Source: Micromonospora sp. Llam0
GTDB lineage: Bacteria > Actinomycetota > Actinomycetes > Mycobacteriales > Micromonosporaceae
DNA: 64,000 bases
Assembly: GCF_003751085.1 (NCBI RefSeq)
Contig: NZ_RJJY01000001.1
Location: 2,542,001-2,606,000, forward strand
Direction: 5' to 3'
The notes under the pieces are model-generated. The model made no database searches. It was not told where the DNA came from and worked only from the letters and a program-made list of their open reading frames with translations. This document shows positions 9,810-18,967 of this stretch, piece by piece (positions within the stretch are counted from its first letter, which is position 1; each line of letters starts with the position of its first letter). Position numbers and translations under genes: made by a program.

Positions 9810-10628
9810 GTGGCGGCGGCCCAGATAGAATTGGAACGGTGTTCGCTTCTGGGCGACTGTACCCAGACGAGAGAACTTAGGCAACCCTTACTTGCCAACC
9901 GAGTTTATACGGAGAGTGACATCATCGCCGCAAAGAAGTACAAGACGGGTGTCACGCGTGACGCGGTGGTCGCCACCGCCCTGGAGTTGACCCGGCAGCA
10001 CGGCCTCTACGGCTGGTCCGTCCGCGACCTGGTCAGGACACTCGGAACGGCCACCTCCGTGGTCTACACAAAGGTCGGCGGCAAGGATGCGCTCTGCGAG
10101 GCGGTGGTCGAGCACATCTTCACTACCCGTGAGTTGATTGTGACCGACGACACGCTCAGCTGGCAGGAGTGGTTCAGCCGGACACTCCTCACCCTTCGCG
10201 ACGAGCTGGTGCACTATCCCGGGGTGGCCAAATGGCTGACCCTGCACGGTGGACCCACTTTTCCGGGTGTCGTCGAGCGTCTGCACCACGGCCTGGAGAA
10301 GCTGCATGCCGCCGGCTTCGGTGACAACTCGGTTTCGGTCTTCGCGGCCCTGATGACCACGGCGATGAACACCATCACGATGTCGGACGAGCGGCTGAGC
10401 CACGAGGACGACGGCCCCCGCGATCACAGCCACATCGTCGACCGGCTCTCGCGCGCTGGCGACGAGAGCACGGCGGTCCAGGGCTTCCGCGAGTTCAGCG
10501 AGGGTTTCGCCGGCCGGCCGGAGGAAAGCGACGCGCGTCGCCGGGAGTACTTCACTCTCGTCATCACCACGATGATCACCGGCTTCGCCCACCAAGGGGA
10601 CGGCATGCGAACGAACAGGCCAAACTGA
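9810..10628 (+). CDS. TetR-family transcriptional regulator
   Basis: DNA-binding repressor, probably of the divergent transporter operon or the biosynthetic operon. The helix-turn-helix is clear: TRDAVVATALELTRQHGLYG, then SVRDLVRTLGTATSVVYTKVGGKDAL. A ligand-binding C-terminal part follows, with WLTLHGGPTFPGVVERL. The total of 272 residues is longer than usual because the only standard in-frame starts are GTG 9810 and TTG 9831, which add about 40 unlikely residues before the HTH. The real start may be nearer 9919, after GGAGAGTGAC, where only a non-standard ATC codon is in frame. An iron-box-like sequence lies inside this disputed N-terminal stretch, which favours the shorter protein. Function as a local regulator is inferred from position. 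Confidence 0.85.
   Translation: MAAAQIELERCSLLGDCTQTRELRQPLLANRVYTESDIIAAKKYKTGVTRDAVVATALELTRQHGLYGWSVRDLVRTLGTATSVVYTKVGGKDALCEAVVEHIFTTRELIVTDDTLSWQEWFSRTLLTLRDELVHYPGVAKWLTLHGGPTFPGVVERLHHGLEKLHAAGFGDNSVSVFAALMTTAMNTITMSDERLSHEDDGPRDHSHIVDRLSRAGDESTAVQGFREFSEGFAGRPEESDARRREYFTLVITTMITGFAHQGDGMRTNRPN
9877..9895. promoter_or_regulatory. DtxR/IdeR-like iron box between exporter operon and TetR gene
   Basis: The 19-mer TTAGGCAACCCTTACTTGC resembles the DtxR/IdeR/DmdR consensus TTAGGTTAGSCTAACCTAA. Reading the reverse strand, I count about 12-13 matches of 19. It lies about 95 bases upstream of the exporter start at 9782, and upstream of the likely true TetR start. Iron-dependent repression of one or both directions is inferred. 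Confidence 0.45.
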
Positions 10629-11006
10629 CCTGTATGGACAGTAGACCGCCGGGTCGGAGCCGCCCGAACGATCCTTGGCACAACTTACCCCTTGACATTC
10701 CCGGGCTGCGGACTCCAGGCTAGGAACGCCTTACCCACCAAGGGAAGATGCGCGCCGAGTCGCGCCGTCGCCCGGGTCGCGATCCGCTGACGCATCGTGG
10801 TGTGGCGGGCATCGCCCTGGCGGGGGCGACGGCGGAGAGCCGCACCGGTGTTCACCCGAACGAGCCTGTCTCCAGCGCCGTGAGCACTTTTCTGCCCATC
10901 TACTGTGACTCGTCGGGGTCATCCGCTTGGTTCTTTTCTCATCCCGGCGACTTGCAGCCAGCTAACGAGAATGATTGTCATTGTCTATGATCCGAAGGAC
11001 CCTTCG
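10629..11006. other. Intergenic leader of the biosynthetic operon
   Basis: 378 bases between the TetR gene and the thioesterase start. I find no convincing gene. A short open frame (10748-10990) has no recognisable product. The only clear signal is the Zur-like palindrome near its right end, 27 bases before the thioesterase ATG. The promoter of the biosynthetic operon should lie here. Confidence 0.6.
10966..10980. promoter_or_regulatory. Zur-like box upstream of biosynthetic operon
   Basis: CGAGAATGATTGTCA matches the remembered actinobacterial Zur consensus TGAAAATGATTTTCA at 12 of 15 positions. It extends into a perfect inverted repeat AATGA-TTG-TCATT (10970-10982). It is an AT-rich island in GC-rich DNA, 26 bases before the thioesterase start at 11007. 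Zinc-dependent repression of the operon is inferred. The coelibactin cluster of Streptomyces coelicolor is known to be Zur-controlled. Confidence 0.7.
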
Positions 11007-11747
11007 ATGAGTTCCCTGTGGCTGCGGTGCCAGCGGCGCCGACCTAACGCCAGCACCCGCCTCGTCTGCCTGCCGCACGCCGGTGGCACGGCGGCCTTCT
11101 TCACGCCCTGGGCGGACCGGGTGCCGGCACCACTGGAAGTCACCGCGGTCCAGTACCCGGGACGTCAGGACCGGCGCACCGACCCGCCCGCCGCCACGGT
11201 CCGCGACCTCGCCACCAGCGTCGCCGGGGCGATCGACCTGACCGACCCACGGTCGATCGTCCTTTTCGGGCACAGTCTCGGCGCGCTGGTCGCTTACGAA
11301 CTCGCCCGTGTTCTCACGGCTTGGGGCCGGGCACCGGACCGGCTGGTCGTGTCCGGGCGCCGGCCACCGGGCGAGAGCACCGGCCGCAGCTGGCACACCC
11401 GGTCCGACGCCGACCTCATCGCCGAGCTGGTTCGTCTCGGCGGCATGGCGGACATCCGATTCTTCGAGGACGCCGAGACTCGCCGGCTCTTCCTGCCCGC
11501 GATCCGCGACGACTTCCGGCTCGCCGAGACCTACCGGCACCGCGCCGATCCCGTCCTCAGCTGTCCCGTCACCGCCGTGATCGGCGCCGACGACCCCGAG
11601 GTCGATGCCGGGCAGGCCGCCCGCTGGGCCGACTGCACCACCGGGCGCTTCGACGCGCATGTGCTGCCCGGCGACCACTTCTACCTGGTGCCGCATCGCG
11701 GCAGGGTGCTGTCGTTGCTGTCCGCCGAGGGGGCAAGACTGCCGTGA
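11007..11747 (+). CDS. Type II thioesterase of NRPS system
   Basis: Editing thioesterase (246 residues) that removes misprimed acyl groups from carrier proteins, like YbtT/PchC. Early residues show VCLPHAGGTAAFF, the oxyanion/entry motif of type II enzymes. The nucleophile elbow is FGHSLGALVAYELA (Ser), and the catalytic His is in LPGDHFYL near the C-terminus, with an Asp in GADDPEV. The ATG at 11007 has GAAGGAC six bases upstream. An in-frame start at 10905 would place the Zur-like box inside the gene and is disfavoured. Its stop overlaps the next start (GTGA). It is the first gene of the operon. Confidence 0.94.
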   Translation: MSSLWLRCQRRRPNASTRLVCLPHAGGTAAFFTPWADRVPAPLEVTAVQYPGRQDRRTDPPAATVRDLATSVAGAIDLTDPRSIVLFGHSLGALVAYELARVLTAWGRAPDRLVVSGRRPPGESTGRSWHTRSDADLIAELVRLGGMADIRFFEDAETRRLFLPAIRDDFRLAETYRHRADPVLSCPVTAVIGADDPEVDAGQAARWADCTTGRFDAHVLPGDHFYLVPHRGRVLSLLSAEGARLP

Positions 11748-12829
11748 GCAAACCTCGCCGAGTCCTGATCGCCGGCACCGCGTTCGGCCGCTTCTACCTC
11801 GACGCAATCGACGCCGACCCGAAACACTTCACGTTGGCGGGCATCCTCAGCCGTGGTGGCGAGTTCTCCCGTGAGCTGGCGCGGCAGCGCAACGTGCCGC
11901 TGCACACGACGACCGACGAAATCCCCGGCGACATCGACCTGGCCTGCGTCGTCGTGAGGTCCGGCGCAACCGGCGGCCCCGGTACGGAACTCGCGCTGAG
12001 CCTGCTCACCCGGGGCATACCCGTCCTGCAGGAGCATCCCGTCCACGCCGGCGAGATCGCCGAATGCCTGCGCGCGGCCCGCCGCCACGGCGTGCCCTAC
12101 GCGGTCGAGACGATGTATCCACAACTGCAGCCGGTCAGGCAGTTCCTGGCGGCGGCCGAAGTACTACGAGACCGCGTCGGGCTGACCTACGTGGACGCGT
12201 CGGCGAACAGTCAGGTCCTCTATCCCCTGCTCGACATCCTCGCCCGGCTGACCGCGACCCCGCGGCCCTGGCATTTCGCCGAGCCGGCACCCGCCGCCGC
12301 CGGCTACCCCTTCACCGAGGTGCAGGCGGTCGTCGGCGGCACGCCCGTCAGCCTGCGCATTCAGAACCAGGTGCACCCCGACGACCCGGACAACCACTCG
12401 TACTTGTTCCATAGGCTGGCCGCCGGCACGCCTGCCGGGGTGCTCACCCTGGCGGACACCCACGGACCCGTGCTCTGGCAGCCCCGCCTGCACTCTCCCC
12501 GCGACCATACCGGCCGGTTGCTCACCCGCGGACCGGGCACGCACCGCCTCGATGTCCCGAGCACCTCCTCGCTGAGCGCCAGACCGGGGACATTCCACGA
12601 GGTCTTCGCCGAGCTCTGGCCGGACGCGCTCGCGCACCGGATGCGCCAGTTCTGCCGGCTCCTCGACGAACCCGCCGGCCGGGCCGCCTCCGGCCAATGG
12701 GACCTGGCGGTTTCGACGATGTGGGCACAGTTGACCGGCCGGATCGGGCTGCCTGAGCTGATCCGACCGGGCGAGCCTCCCCCCGTACCGATGACGGACC
12801 TCGAGGAGGCCGCACGTGCCGCCGCTTGA
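11744..12829 (+). CDS. Thiazolinyl imide reductase (PchG/YbtU-like, Gfo/Idh fold)
   Basis: NADPH-dependent reduction of a carrier-bound thiazoline ring to thiazolidine. The 361-residue protein opens with KPRRVLIAGTAFGRFYLDAI. GTAFGRFYLDA is the recognisable N-terminal nucleotide-binding motif of Irp3/YbtU/PchG. Further family features are IPVLQEHPVHAGEIAECL and the YPQLQPVRQFL region. It starts with GTG at 11744, overlapping the thioesterase stop. A longer frame from 11321 is antisense-like and rejected. Its presence predicts that at least one ring of the product is reduced. By analogy with pyochelin, this would be the last ring, made by the Cy-A-MT-PCP module. Confidence 0.93.
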   Translation: MSKPRRVLIAGTAFGRFYLDAIDADPKHFTLAGILSRGGEFSRELARQRNVPLHTTTDEIPGDIDLACVVVRSGATGGPGTELALSLLTRGIPVLQEHPVHAGEIAECLRAARRHGVPYAVETMYPQLQPVRQFLAAAEVLRDRVGLTYVDASANSQVLYPLLDILARLTATPRPWHFAEPAPAAAGYPFTEVQAVVGGTPVSLRIQNQVHPDDPDNHSYLFHRLAAGTPAGVLTLADTHGPVLWQPRLHSPRDHTGRLLTRGPGTHRLDVPSTSSLSARPGTFHEVFAELWPDALAHRMRQFCRLLDEPAGRAASGQWDLAVSTMWAQLTGRIGLPELIRPGEPPPVPMTDLEEAARAAA

Positions 12830-13529
12830 CCGAACACCGCGCCGGTGCAGCCACGTCCTGCTCCGGGTCGCCGATCTGGCCGCCGCGGTCGCTAATTTCG
12901 AAACGGCGGGTTTCACGGTGACCTTCGCCTCCCGGCGTGAATCGGCCCGCCACGCGCACATCTGGTTCCGCAGCGGACCGATCATCGAGCTGCTCGACCC
13001 ACCGGCGCGGGCGGGGCTCTACCGCGTGCCGCTTGAGCTGGCGTTCGGGCGGGGTGCTGGACGGCGGATGATCCGCTGGGCGCGGCAGCCCGAGGGGTTC
13101 TGCGACGCGGCAGTCCTCGTCGACAGCCCCGACCTCGGTGAGCAACGCGCGGCGCTGGCGCAGGCCGGAGTCCCCACCGGCCGCGCCGTGCGGTGGACGC
13201 GACGCCGCGAGGACGGTGAGAGCACCCGGTTCCAGTTCAGCTATCCCCGCAACGACCGGCTGCCGTTCCTGGTGACCCCCTACTCCCCCGCGCAGCACCC
13301 GCCGGACGTCCGGCATGTCAACGGTGCGACCGCGCTCAGCCGTGTCGTCCTGGGTGTACGGCCTGACGACCGAGCCGCGCTGCTCGCGGTCACCGGCTCC
13401 GATCCGACCTTCCTCTTGGAAGAGGCTGCCGTGACCGGAGTACGGGCCATCGAGCTGGACGGCCTGCGCCAATCCCTCGACCCGGGGCTGCTGCACGGCG
13501 CCGTGATCCGACCAAGGAGTTCGACATGA
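12816..13529 (+). CDS. VOC / glyoxalase-like family protein
   Basis: 237 residues beginning CSHVLLRVADLAAAVANFETAGFTV, the beta-alpha-beta-beta-beta start of a vicinal-oxygen-chelate (glyoxalase-like) fold. IIELLDPP and a second half with HVNGATALSRVVLGVRPDD fit two VOC modules. The GTG start at 12816 has GAGGAGG upstream and overlaps the reductase gene by 14 bases. The stop overlaps the NRPS start (ATGA). VOC proteins include metal-dependent isomerases, dioxygenases and metallophore-binding immunity proteins. I cannot assign the reaction. I do not know this type from the classical pyochelin or yersiniabactin clusters. Confidence 0.8.
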   Translation: MPPLDRTPRRCSHVLLRVADLAAAVANFETAGFTVTFASRRESARHAHIWFRSGPIIELLDPPARAGLYRVPLELAFGRGAGRRMIRWARQPEGFCDAAVLVDSPDLGEQRAALAQAGVPTGRAVRWTRRREDGESTRFQFSYPRNDRLPFLVTPYSPAQHPPDVRHVNGATALSRVVLGVRPDDRAALLAVTGSDPTFLLEEAAVTGVRAIELDGLRQSLDPGLLHGAVIRPRSST

Positions 13530-16500
13530 GTACACGTCAGATCGTCGCGGAACTCTCCGCTCTGGGCGTCGAGTTGTGGGAGGACGGTGGCGCCCTCAAG
13601 TTCCGCGCCCCCGCCGGGGTGCTGACCGACCAGCGACGACAGCGGGTACGTGAACACCGGGACGAGATCCTGGCCCTGTTGGCCGCCGACCGGTCGGCGG
13701 TCACCGTGCGCACTGATCCGGCCTCGGCGCACGAGCCGTTCCCGCTCACCGACGTACAGACCGCCTACCTGGTGGGCCGGCGGGAGTCCTTCGGCTTCGG
13801 CGGCGTCGCCTGTCACGGCTACCTCGAAGTCACGTACCCGCGCATCGAACCGACTGCGCTACAGGACGCCTGGAACCTCCTGATCGACCGGCACGGCATG
13901 CTGCGCGCGGTCGTCGAGGCGGACGGCTATCAGCGGGTGCTCCCGGAGGTGCCCCGCGTCGTCGTCGAGGTCTGCGACCTGCGCGAGGCGGGGACCGAGG
14001 CGGTCGACGCGGAGCTCGCCCGGATCCGGGAAGAGCTGGGCCACCGGCGGTACGACCCGGCCAGGTGGCCGCTGCACACGCTGCGCCTGACCCGCACCCC
14101 GGCCGGTGACGTCCTGCACTTCTCCATGGATTCGCTGGTCGCAGACTGGGGCAGCGCCGGCGTCCTGCTCGACGAGCTGGACGCCGTGCTCGCCGGAGAC
14201 GCCGCCGCCCTGCCACCGCTGGAAATCGGGTTTCGCGACTATCTGACCGCCGAACGCGGCCTGCGCGAGACCGAGCGCTACCGGCGTGACCGCGCCTACT
14301 GGCTGGAGCGGATCGACGAGCTGCCGCCCGCCCCCGAGTTGCCGACGGTCCCCGCGATCGATCAGCCGCAGGCAGCCGTCCGGTTCCGCCGCCACCACGC
14401 CCGGATCGCGCAACCCCGATGGTCCGCTCTACGCGAACGGGCCCAGGCCGCGGGAACCACGCCGACCGCCGCGGTGCTGAGCGCGTACGCGATGGTTCTC
14501 GGCCGGTGGAGCCGCACCGAGCGGTTCACGCTCGACCTGACGCTGCTCAACCGGCTGCCCCTGCATCCCGACGTCGACCGGCTGGTCGGCGACTTCACCT
14601 CGGTCAGCCTGCTCGCGGTCGACGGCACCGCCGGCTCCTTCAGCGAGCTCTCCCGTTCGCTGGGCGCGCAGCTATTCGCCGGACTGGAGCACCGGTTGTT
14701 CTCCGGCGTGCAGGTGCTGCGCGAGGTTGCCCGCCGCCGGGGCCGGGAGGCGGCGCTGATGCCGGTCGTCTTCACCAGCGCGATCGGTCTGGGTCCACGG
14801 GCAACCGGCGGGCGACGCATCACCCACGGCATCACCCAGACCCCGCAGGTGACTCTGGACTGCCAGGTCGGTGACGGCCCCGACGGCTTGGAGGTCAACT
14901 GGGACGTCCGTGACGGCGTGTTCCCGCCCGGACTGATCGAAGACGCGTTCGACGCCTTCGTCACGCTGCTGGACAGGCTGGCCGACGACTGGGACGCCAC
15001 CGAGGAGCTGCCCGAGTACCAGCTGCGTGAGCGGGCCGAGGCGAACGACACCGACGGGCCGCTGCCGGACGGGCTGCTGCACGACGGCTTCCGCACCATG
15101 GTCGACGAGGCACCCGACCGGTACGCGATCACCGGCCCGGGTGGCGCGGTCACGTACCGGCAATTGCTGCGGCGTGCCCACGGTGTCGCAGCGGCGTTGC
15201 AGGCGCACGGTTGCCGTCCCGGTGACCGCGTGCCCATCGTGCTGGACAAGAGCGCCGAGCAGGTGGTGGCCGTGCTGGGTGTACTGCTCGCCGGCGCCGC
15301 GTACGTTCCGGTCGACACCACCCAGCCACGACTGCGCAGGGAGAAGCTGATCGCCGACGTCGGCGCCCGGCACGTCCTCACGCACTCGCACCTCGCCGCG
15401 CACATCACCTGGCCACAGGAGGCGACCGTCCTGCATGTCGACGGGCTGCCCGAGGCCGATCAGGCGCCGCGGCCCGAGCCCGGCGACCCGGACGGTCTCG
15501 CCTATGTCATCTACACCTCCGGATCGACCGGCACACCGAAGGGCGTGATGATCAGCCACCGGGCCGCGCTGAACACCGTCGAGGACATCAACCGCCGGTA
15601 CGCCTTCGGGCCGGGCGACCGGGTGCTCGGCCTCGCCCAGCTCGGCTTCGACCTCTCCGTTCACGACATCTTCGGCACCCTCGCCGCCGGCGCGACCCTG
15701 GTCCTGCCCGACCACCGCCGCCCCGCCGACCCCTCGCACTGGGCCGAGCTGATCACCGCGTACGGCGTGACGATCTGGAACTCCGTCCCAGCGCTGTTGA
15801 ACATGCTCACCGACTACCTGGAGAGCGAACCGGTCGTGCTGGACTCGCTGCGGCTGGCGATGCTCTCCGGCGACTGGATCCCCGTGACGCTGCCCGACCG
15901 GATCCGGCGGCTGATCCCCGGCTTGCGGCTCAACTCGCTCGGCGGCGCCACCGAAGCGGCCATTTGGTCGATCCAGTTCCCGATCGACCGGGTCGACCCG
16001 GGATGGCCGAGCATCCCGTACGGTTTCCCGCTGACCAACCAGTCCTTCCGGGTGCTGGACGCCGCCCTGCGGGACCGGCCCGTCTGGGTGCCCGGCGAAC
16101 TCTACATCGGCGGGCACGGGCTCGCCCTCGGCTACCATGGCGACGCCGCGACGACCGCAGCCCGCTTCGTGGACCTGCCCGACGGCACTCGGCTCTACCG
16201 CACCGGGGACCTCGGCCGTTATCTGCCCGGCGGGGTCCTCGAGTTCCTCGGCCGCGAGGACGACCAGGTGAAAATCCGCGGGCACCGGATCGAGCTCGGC
16301 GAGATCGAGGCGGCGCTGCTTGCTCACCCGCACGTCGATGGCGCGGCGGTGGTGATCGGCGGCACCGACCGTTTCGACCGGCACCTGCTCGGCTTCGTCT
16401 CGCCCGCCGCCGGCCAGGCCGCCCCCGCGCCGCGCAACCTGGACGCCGCGGTGAGCCGCTACGCCGACCGGCAGGCCGCCGGGTTGAGTACGGAGCAGGT

Positions 16501-18967
16501 ATCGGCGCAGGTGTCGGCGTTGCACGATGCGGCGCTGGCGTCGATGCTGCACGGCTTGGCCGCCTGCGGTGCCTTCGACCGCGGCCCGGTCACCCCCGAC
16601 GAGTTGCTGGACCGGGCCCGGATCCACGACCGGCACCGCTGGCTCGTGCGGCGCTGGCTGCACCTACTCACCGCCGACGGCCGGCTCACCCAGGACACCG
16701 AGGGGCGGCTGACCCCGGCACCGACCGCACCGGTCTCCGTAACCGGGCTGTGGTCGGCGATCGAGCGTGACGCGGTCGCGGCGGGGTTGTGCACGGCGGA
16801 CTTCGTCGGATACCACCTGGCGCACGTGGAGCGCCTGCCCGAGTTGCTGCGGAACCAGCAGAATCCGTTCGAGCTGCTCTTCCCCGAGGGCCGCACGGAC
16901 CAGGCCCGCGCCGTCTACCGCGACGATTCGATCGCCCGTTACCTCAACCACGCGGCGGCCGCCCTGCTCAACCGGATCGCGGCCGCCGCGCCTGAGCAGC
17001 AGCGCCTGCGGGTGCTGGAGCTCGGCGCGGGCACCGGCGCCACCAGTGCCGCCGTCCTGCCCGCCCTGGCCGGCTTCGAGGTGGACTACCTCTACACGGA
17101 CCTGACGCCCTTCTTCCTGCCGGAGGCCCGCGTTGAGTTCGGTGACCGGCCGGGCGTGCGGTTCGCAGTGTTCGATCTCGACCGGGACCCGCGCGTCCAG
17201 GGCCGGGCGCCGAACAGCGCTGACGTGGTGCTCTGCGCCGGGATGCTGAACAGCACCGCAGACCCGGTCGCAGCGGTGCGGGCGGCGGCCCGGCTCTGCG
17301 CGCCGGGCGGCTGGCTGGTGCTCATCGAACCTACCGGGGAACACCCGCACATTCTGCTCACCCAGGGCTTCATGATGGACCCGGCCGACGGCGACCGCGA
17401 GTACGGCAGCAGCACGCTGTTGTCGTTGGACCGGTGGCGCGACGCCCTTGCCGGTGCCGGCGCGCAGGAGCTGCTCTGCCTGCCGGGCGACGATCACCCG
17501 CTGGCCCCGTACGGCATGCGACTGCTCGCGGCCCGGGTCAAGACGGGGCGCCTGCCCGTCCGTACGGAGGAACTGACCGCGTTTCTCGCCGAAAGGCTCC
17601 CCGCGCACATGGTCCCGGGCCGGCTGCAGGTGATCGACGAACTGCCGATCACCGCCAACGGCAAGACGGACCGGCGCACCCTCGCCGGGTGGGGCGTGGG
17701 CGAACTGGCTGGAACCGGCTCCGCCGACGGCGGTGACGAGGCCCTCGACGACCTGGAACGGCGGCTTGCCCAGCTGTGGAACGAAGCGCTCGGCACCACC
17801 GCCCTGGGCCGCCTGGACAGTTTCTACGACCACGGCGCGGACTCACTGATCATGGCTCGGGTCGCCGGCCGGCTGCGCGAGCAGATTCCCGAGGCCGCCG
17901 CGTTCAGCTACGACGCCCTGCTGCGGCAGATGCTGAACGAGCCGACCCTGGCCGCGCTGGCTCAACTGCTGCGGACCGATTCCGGCGAGTCCGCGACGGC
18001 CGCTGCGCAGGCCGGCGGCAACTGCCTGCTCGTGCCGTTCGGCGGCGCGGGTGACGGCCCGGTACGGGTACTCTTCCACGCCGCCCTCGGCACCCTCGAC
18101 TACTTCCAGACGCTAGGCCGAGGCCTCGCCGCGCAGAACCTCGGCCCGGTCATCGGCGTTGCGGTGGCCGACGCGGAAGCCTACTGCGCGACCGCACCGC
18201 AGGAGTTGCTGGCGCAGATCGCCGAGGACTACACCGACCGGCTGCTCGCCGAGGGGTACACGCGTTTCCAGCTGATCGGCTACTGCCTCGGCGGGCTGCT
18301 CGCCACCGAGGTGGGCCGGCGGCTGGCCGAACGTGGTGTCGCCGTGCAGGACCTGACCCTGGTCGACAGCATCCCGATGTTCCTGGACACCGACGAGGAG
18401 CTGGCCTTCGAGGCGATCTTCGTACCGAACCTCGGCCTGGACCCGGTGACGACGGTGTTCGGCCCGCACGTCGACCCGGCGGATGTCTACCGGGCCATCG
18501 ACGGCCTGATGGCCGCCAACGACAATAGGGTGGCCGCCGGCGCGCTGGGCGGGTTGACCGGTGACGCCGGAATCGAGGCGGTCGCGGCGGCGGCCCGGGA
18601 ACGCACCGCCCTCGGTCAGGAAGCCCGACTGGCCTTGTACGCCGAGGCTGCAGCCGGACAGACAGGGCTGCCGATCGACCCGCGGCTCGTCCCGGCGCTA
18701 TTCCGCGTCTGCCGGCACAGCATGCGGGCAGCTCGGTACACCCCCGAGCCGTACGCGGGCGACATGACGTTCCTGCGCGCGACCGAGAACCAGTCCTTCG
18801 GCATCTCGGCGGGGGTCGGGCATCTGGCCGCGCCGTTCTGGGAGCGGACCTGCGTCGGCGAGTTCAGGGTGATCGACGTGCCGGGCAACCACTTCAGCGT
18901 CGTCGAGCAGCCACACGTCGACGTCGTCACCGAGCACCTCGCCGCGCCGCTGCGGGCGGCACAGTGA
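13526..18967 (+). CDS. NRPS-A: docking-Cy-A(Cys)-MT-PCP-TE, PchF-like terminating module
   Basis: 1813 residues. Residues 1-55 resemble a TubC-type docking domain. The Cy domain (about 70-490) has FPLTDVQTAYLVGR and the DxxxxDxxS motif as DSLVADWGS. The A domain has YTSGSTGTPKG near 662 and specificity residues that I read as D-L-H-N-M-S-L-I-W, cysteine-like. A methyltransferase (about 985-1330, LELGAGTGAT near 1165) is inserted between VKIRGHRIELGEIE (A8) and NGKTDRR (A10), as in PchF. The PCP Ser lies in HGADSL near 1440. The thioesterase follows, with GYCLGG (Cys near 1587 where Ser is usual) and GNHFSVVE for the His. It should add a cyclised, methylated Cys and release the product. Start ATG 13526 has AAGGAG upstream and overlaps the VOC stop. 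Confidence 0.95.
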   Translation: MSTRQIVAELSALGVELWEDGGALKFRAPAGVLTDQRRQRVREHRDEILALLAADRSAVTVRTDPASAHEPFPLTDVQTAYLVGRRESFGFGGVACHGYLEVTYPRIEPTALQDAWNLLIDRHGMLRAVVEADGYQRVLPEVPRVVVEVCDLREAGTEAVDAELARIREELGHRRYDPARWPLHTLRLTRTPAGDVLHFSMDSLVADWGSAGVLLDELDAVLAGDAAALPPLEIGFRDYLTAERGLRETERYRRDRAYWLERIDELPPAPELPTVPAIDQPQAAVRFRRHHARIAQPRWSALRERAQAAGTTPTAAVLSAYAMVLGRWSRTERFTLDLTLLNRLPLHPDVDRLVGDFTSVSLLAVDGTAGSFSELSRSLGAQLFAGLEHRLFSGVQVLREVARRRGREAALMPVVFTSAIGLGPRATGGRRITHGITQTPQVTLDCQVGDGPDGLEVNWDVRDGVFPPGLIEDAFDAFVTLLDRLADDWDATEELPEYQLRERAEANDTDGPLPDGLLHDGFRTMVDEAPDRYAITGPGGAVTYRQLLRRAHGVAAALQAHGCRPGDRVPIVLDKSAEQVVAVLGVLLAGAAYVPVDTTQPRLRREKLIADVGARHVLTHSHLAAHITWPQEATVLHVDGLPEADQAPRPEPGDPDGLAYVIYTSGSTGTPKGVMISHRAALNTVEDINRRYAFGPGDRVLGLAQLGFDLSVHDIFGTLAAGATLVLPDHRRPADPSHWAELITAYGVTIWNSVPALLNMLTDYLESEPVVLDSLRLAMLSGDWIPVTLPDRIRRLIPGLRLNSLGGATEAAIWSIQFPIDRVDPGWPSIPYGFPLTNQSFRVLDAALRDRPVWVPGELYIGGHGLALGYHGDAATTAARFVDLPDGTRLYRTGDLGRYLPGGVLEFLGREDDQVKIRGHRIELGEIEAALLAHPHVDGAAVVIGGTDRFDRHLLGFVSPAAGQAAPAPRNLDAAVSRYADRQAAGLSTEQVSAQVSALHDAALASMLHGLAACGAFDRGPVTPDELLDRARIHDRHRWLVRRWLHLLTADGRLTQDTEGRLTPAPTAPVSVTGLWSAIERDAVAAGLCTADFVGYHLAHVERLPELLRNQQNPFELLFPEGRTDQARAVYRDDSIARYLNHAAAALLNRIAAAAPEQQRLRVLELGAGTGATSAAVLPALAGFEVDYLYTDLTPFFLPEARVEFGDRPGVRFAVFDLDRDPRVQGRAPNSADVVLCAGMLNSTADPVAAVRAAARLCAPGGWLVLIEPTGEHPHILLTQGFMMDPADGDREYGSSTLLSLDRWRDALAGAGAQELLCLPGDDHPLAPYGMRLLAARVKTGRLPVRTEELTAFLAERLPAHMVPGRLQVIDELPITANGKTDRRTLAGWGVGELAGTGSADGGDEALDDLERRLAQLWNEALGTTALGRLDSFYDHGADSLIMARVAGRLREQIPEAAAFSYDALLRQMLNEPTLAALAQLLRTDSGESATAAAQAGGNCLLVPFGGAGDGPVRVLFHAALGTLDYFQTLGRGLAAQNLGPVIGVAVADAEAYCATAPQELLAQIAEDYTDRLLAEGYTRFQLIGYCLGGLLATEVGRRLAERGVAVQDLTLVDSIPMFLDTDEELAFEAIFVPNLGLDPVTTVFGPHVDPADVYRAIDGLMAANDNRVAAGALGGLTGDAGIEAVAAAARERTALGQEARLALYAEAAAGQTGLPIDPRLVPALFRVCRHSMRAARYTPEPYAGDMTFLRATENQSFGISAGVGHLAAPFWERTCVGEFRVIDVPGNHFSVVEQPHVDVVTEHLAAPLRAAQ

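Noticed and set aside
11321..11743. Upstream extension of the thiazolinyl reductase
   Set aside because: Runs inside the thioesterase gene; the GTAFGRFYLDA motif starts right after the GTG at 11744.
14672..16663. 663-codon minus-strand frame opposite NRPS-A
   Set aside because: Shadow of the Cy-A coding region; no family features.
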